DNA of 11,668 bases, from assembly GCA_022571535.1 (NCBI GenBank), contig JACZXR010000029.1, positions 1-11,668 on the forward strand, given 5' to 3'. The first letter of the stretch is position 1. Each line of letters begins with the position of its first letter. The stretch is from Deltaproteobacteria bacterium (GTDB lineage: Bacteria; Desulfobacterota; Binatia; UBA9968; CAXXLF01). Positions 6,950-11,668 of the stretch are shown one piece after another. The position numbers were made by a program, and so were the translations under genes. The notes beneath the pieces are model-generated. The model was not told where the DNA came from and ran no database searches. It was given only the letters and a program-made list of their open reading frames with translations.

Positions 6950-6977
6950 TTGACTTGGCGGAAGGATGCTATATATT
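6950..6977 (+). promoter_or_regulatory. Sigma-70-type promoter for rpsU
   Basis: TTGACT at 6950-6955 and TATATT at 6972-6977 are spaced by 16 bp, in a local AT-rich stretch (tatatattgat). Transcription would start near 6984, leaving a leader of about 55 nt before rpsU. The -10 and -35 boxes lie between agcccc (6939-6944) and ggggct (6987-6992), a 6-bp inverted pair. It is the best promoter match in the window and is placed where the rpsU-cvpA-dnaG-rpoD operon needs one. Confidence 0.65.
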
Positions 6978-7040
6978 GATAAACTTGGGGCTGTTGTTCG
7001 AAACAAAACCGCACCCGCCGTTGGGGAGTAATTGGAAGCA

Positions 7041-7241
7041 ATGACCGGAGTTAGAATTAGAGACAATGAGTCTATTGAAAGCGCCATCCGCCGTTTCAAA
7101 AAAACTTGCGAAAAGGCAGGCATCCTGGCGGAATTGCGCAAGCGGGAACATTACGAAAAACCGAGCGTCAAGAGGAAAAGGAAGGCAATAGCGGCAAGGA
7201 AGAGGGCCTTGAAGCGTTTTCGGACTTACCGCACTTATTAA
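7041..7241 (+). CDS. rpsU: Small ribosomal subunit protein bS21
   Basis: Ribosomal protein of the 30S platform, close to the anti-Shine-Dalgarno end of 16S rRNA, needed for efficient initiation on natural mRNAs. It has 66 residues (E. coli 71). The family pattern is clear: RDNESIESAIRRFKK, then EKAGILAELRKREHYEKPSVKRKRK, and a strongly basic Arg/Lys-rich C-terminal helix that binds rRNA. I start at ATG 7041, which aligns with other bS21 proteins. A TTG at 7032 is in frame, and the GGGGAG at 7023-7028 is nearer to it, so the start could be three codons earlier. It is first in the operon, with its own promoter, and is followed by an attenuator-like hairpin. Confidence 0.96.
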   Translation: MTGVRIRDNESIESAIRRFKKTCEKAGILAELRKREHYEKPSVKRKRKAIAARKRALKRFRTYRTY

Positions 7242-7258
7242 ACAGAGGAAGCCCCTAA

Positions 7259-7306
7259 GCCCTTGTTCTCCATCTACGGAGGGGGGCAAAGGGCAATTGG
7301 TTTTTT
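7259..7306 (+). terminator. Attenuator-like terminator between rpsU and cvpA
   Basis: gccctt (7259-7264) pairs with aagggc (7289-7294). A nested ctcc/ggag stem (7268-7271 / 7278-7281) sits inside, and a run of six T follows at 7301-7306 after a 6-nt spacer. The stem is imperfect and the T-run is slightly far, so it is likely leaky. In E. coli a partial terminator between rpsU and dnaG lets bS21 be made in excess over primase and sigma-70. The same logic would fit here. Confidence 0.5.
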
Positions 7307-7345
7307 GAGTCTGTACTTCCACTCTAGAGCTGGATGTAGCGCGTC

Positions 7346-7879
7346 GTGAGTATTCTCGATCTGATCCTGTTCTTTCTTCTTGCCCTCTTTGCCGTTAGAG
7401 GTTATTTCAAAGGGCTATTTCGAGAAACATTCTCTCTCCTGGGTCTTTTTATCGGTTTTCTTGTAGCGGTCCAGTACGATGAGCCAGTGTCAGCGCTAGG
7501 GCAGAGCTACTGGAGCGTTTCCCCTATCATCCTCAAGGTCGTAGTTTTTATTGTCCTTTTCTTCGTTGTCTACTTTGCCTTTAACCTGGTAGGTGGGTTT
7601 CTCCATCGATCGGCCAAAATGCTCTTTCTAGCGGGCTTTAACCGGTTTGGTGGAATCCTGTTGGGTACCGGAAAGGGTGCCGCGGTTTTGGCTCTGATTC
7701 TCTTCCTCTTGGGTTCTTCTTCTTTTCTCCCGAAACAGATTAGGCAGAAGGTGGATGACTCCTACCTTGCGCCTTCGCTCTATCGGTTGGGCCAAGGGCT
7801 CGTTGAAATCGGTAGGGACACGCTTTTTTCCCGCTTATGGGCGAAGAAAAATAACGGAGTCGGTTCAGATTCCGCTTAG
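7346..7879 (+). CDS. CvpA-family inner membrane protein
   Basis: Integral membrane protein of the CvpA family, named from colicin V production in E. coli; the molecular role is not settled, though links to envelope homeostasis are reported. It has 177 residues. Four hydrophobic segments are visible at about residues 2-20, 28-43, 60-86 and 100-124. The first contains the family signature DLILFFLLALFAVRGYFKGLFRETFSLLG in short form: an acidic residue, a hydrophobic run, then RGYFKGL. The C-terminal 50 residues are polar and probably cytoplasmic or periplasmic. The start is a GTG at 7346 with only a weak ribosome site, so low expression is expected. dnaG begins 9 nt after its stop. A CvpA gene beside mutS2 or dnaG is common in related genomes. 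Confidence 0.9.
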   Translation: MSILDLILFFLLALFAVRGYFKGLFRETFSLLGLFIGFLVAVQYDEPVSALGQSYWSVSPIILKVVVFIVLFFVVYFAFNLVGGFLHRSAKMLFLAGFNRFGGILLGTGKGAAVLALILFLLGSSSFLPKQIRQKVDDSYLAPSLYRLGQGLVEIGRDTLFSRLWAKKNNGVGSDSA

Positions 7880-9600
7880 GGAATTGGAATGATCTCAGAC
7901 GAGAAGATCAGAGAGATTAGGGAGCGCGCATCCATCGTGGAGGTAATATCCGATTATCTGACCCTAAAGAAGGTTGGCAGTAATTACCTCGGACTCTGTC
8001 CTTTTCATGCAGAAAAAACCCCCTCTTTTACGTCGAACGAAGAAAAGGGGATCTTTCATTGCTTTGGTTGTGGCGCAGGTGGAAACGTTTTCAATTTCCT
8101 GATGCAGTATGATCACCTGAATTTCCCGGAAGCCGTGGAGAGAGTGGGAAGACGTTACGGGATTGTGATTCAGCGTGTTGAGGGATCGCTGGCCAGAAGG
8201 GAGGGAGAAAGGAAAGAGGGCCTGTACCGCTTAAACGAATGGGCGGCCGCCTATTTTCAGAAGGCACTTTACAAACATCCAGAGAGAGATAGGGTAGCTA
8301 GGTATCTCAAGGCACGGGGAGTGGAAGAGCAAATCGCCCGACGTTTTGCCTTGGGCTACGCCCCGTCCGGAGGTTACAGATTGGCGAGTTCCGTCCAAAA
8401 AGAAGGGTTGTCGATGAGCGATGCGGTCCGCCTGGGGCTCTTGAGCGATAAAGGGCAGGGTCGGTACGGAGAAAGGTTTTTTGGACGGTTGATGTTTCCC
8501 ATCATGGATCCTGCAGGAAAGGTGGTGGGATTCGGTGGCAGGGTCATTGATGAGGGCCTGCCCAAGTATCTCAATTCTGCCGAGACCCCTCTCTTTCACA
8601 AGAGTGCGCAGGTCTATGGTCTCTTTCAGGCCAAGGAGTCTATTCGTGCGGTGGACCGGGTAGTGGTAGTGGAAGGCTATCTGGATGTTTTGGCCCTGGC
8701 CCAGTCCGGGATCTCTTATGTGGTGGCGACATTGGGTACGTCTCTCACTCCCGACCATGTCCGGATCCTCAGGCGCTATACGAAAAACGTGATCGCCCTG
8801 TTCGACGGAGATGAGGCAGGAAGAAAAGCGGCGGCCCGCAGCTTTGAGATATTCGTTGAAGGTGGATTGCTAGGTCAGGCTGCCTTCCTGCCCGATGGGG
8901 AAGATCCTGACAGCTTCGTCCGATCTCGAGGGAAGGAGTCTTTGGAGGCCGTCATCGACCAGGCAATTCCACTGGCAGATTACTTTTTAACCTGGCTGGA
9001 GGGCCAGTACGGGAAGAGCCTTGAAGACAAGAGCCGGATTGCTCAGGAGATCAGTCGCGTCCTGACCAAGGTCCGTAACCCCTTCGAGGTCGATTTACTG
9101 ATCCGACGGGCTACAGACCTTCTGGGGATTCGAGAGGAACTGCTGCGTCAGCCTCCAGTCTCTAGCCGCGGGGTTTCTACCCCTCACCGGGATCGGCCAG
9201 GGCAGGACCTCACAGGCCGGGTGCGTGAGGACCTGGCGGAGTCCTCTCTGGTGACCCTGATGCTGTGCTTCCCTTCTTTGCTCGCGCGTGTAGGGGAAGT
9301 GGCGGAAATCGATAGACTCGTCAGCTCAAAGTGGCGGGGAATTGTCCGTGGAATACTCTCCGAGTGGAGGGAGCGGGGGAAGGTGGATGTGGCACATCTG
9401 ACACAGAGTTTTCCTCCTGAGCAGGCCGCCGAGGTTGCCGCGCTTGCGCTTCAAGGAGAGACCATAGGGGAGGACGAGGGCGATCGGATGGCGGAGGATT
9501 GTCTCTTCTATCTGAAACGAAAGTATCTGAAGGGGTTGGAGGAGGATCTACGCAAGGCAATCCGCGTTGCGGAAGAAAGAAAAGATGATAAAGATAAAAG

Positions 9601-9608
9601 AGAGAGGA
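9601..9608 (+). promoter_or_regulatory. Ribosome binding site of rpoD inside dnaG
   Basis: The sequence agagagga (9601-9608) contains GAGG at 9604-9607, 8 nt ahead of ATG 9616. It supports a true rpoD start inside dnaG. From this ATG to beyond the dnaG stop at 9688 there is no other in-frame start codon, so the overlap is real unless rpoD loses much of its N terminus. Confidence 0.65.
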
Positions 9609-9615
9609 TGATCGA

Positions 9616-11481
<1,866 letters not shown>

Positions 11482-11501
11482 CGCCTTCTGATCTCCGTAT
11501 C

Positions 11502-11533
11502 CAGAATCCTGAATTTAACATTCAGAAGTTCTG
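11502..11533 (+). other. Two-part hairpin between rpoD and the tRNA
   Basis: An outer stem cagaa/ttctg (11502-11506 / 11529-11533) encloses a perfect inner stem ctgaat/attcag (11509-11514 / 11520-11525) with a 5-nt loop. No T-run follows, so it is not a classic intrinsic terminator. It could be a processing site separating rpoD mRNA from the tRNA, or a weak stop. The remaining bases up to the tRNA show no clear promoter. Confidence 0.35.
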
Positions 11534-11546
11534 CAAAGCGACATTC

Positions 11547-11620
11547 GGGCCCATAGCTCAGCTGGTTAGAGCCACCGGCTCATAACCGGTAGGTCCCTGG
11601 TTCGAATCCAGGTGGGCCCA
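11547..11620 (+). tRNA. tRNA with CAU anticodon, probably tRNA-Ile2
   Basis: A complete 74-nt cloverleaf. The acceptor stem GGGCCCA/TGGGCCC is at 11547-11553 / 11613-11619, the D arm at 11556-11572, and the anticodon stem ACCGG/CCGGT around loop CTCATAA with anticodon CAT at 11581-11583. The T arm is CCTGG-TTCGAAT-CCAGG (11596-11612) and the discriminator is A at 11620. The CCA end is not encoded (ACCT follows). It is not the initiator: base 1 pairs with 72, and the anticodon stem lacks the three G:C pairs. Pairs C4-G69 and C5-G68 fit the lysidine-modified Ile2 type read by TilS better than elongator Met, but elongator Met remains possible. Confidence 0.9.
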
Positions 11621-11668
11621 CCTACCTCTTCACCTGACATTTTCCCTACTTGCCCCCGGTCTGCCTCC

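Noticed and set aside
6802..7041. 79-codon minus-strand frame through the intergenic repeat
   Set aside because: Its peptide (with AKT and LGVLCAFAR) is the well-known spurious translation of this repeat type, not a protein.

Overview
The window is about 11.7 kb of mostly housekeeping DNA. It looks bacterial and Gram-negative, most like a deltaproteobacterium (Desulfobacterota-like lineage) or a near relative. That placement is inferred from gene order and protein style: xseA, M23 peptidase, xseB, ispA, dxs, tlyA, then rpsU, cvpA, dnaG, rpoD and a tRNA. No marker gene was compared against a database. All genes lie on the + strand. I see no prophage, CRISPR array, toxin-antitoxin pair or defence cassette.

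Positions 1-663 hold no gene I can support. They contain a 106-bp palindromic element (75-180) with 12-bp inverted ends and a perfect internal hairpin, a second GC-rich hairpin (242-259), and a 15-bp direct repeat pair (261-275 and 308-322). This looks like a landing zone for small non-coding repeats or decayed sequence.

Positions 664-6784 form one compact co-directional cluster: exonuclease VII large subunit (xseA), a secreted M23/LytM-type metallopeptidase, exonuclease VII small subunit (xseB), farnesyl diphosphate synthase (ispA), DXP synthase (dxs) and an rRNA 2'-O-methyltransferase (tlyA). IspA and Dxs supply isoprenoid precursors for quinones and the undecaprenyl carrier. The two Xse subunits form one nuclease. 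Spacing is tight (1 nt, 73 nt, 11 nt, 118 nt, then a 22-nt overlap), so an operon is likely.

Positions 6785-7040 are an AT-richer gap. They hold a 79-bp imperfect inverted repeat of a widespread intergenic type and a good promoter just upstream of rpsU.

Positions 7041-11481 are a macromolecular-synthesis operon: ribosomal protein bS21, a terminator-like attenuator, a CvpA-family membrane protein, DNA primase and the primary sigma factor. It links start of translation, replication and transcription. dnaG and rpoD overlap by 73 nt, which is unusually long. A CAU tRNA (probably tRNA-Ile2, possibly elongator Met) follows rpoD.

The most notable points are the 75-180 element, the Gly-to-Ser change in the Dxs thiamine-diphosphate motif, the dnaG/rpoD dual-coding overlap, and the peptidase inserted between the two exonuclease VII subunits. 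I did not find a convincing new biological system.
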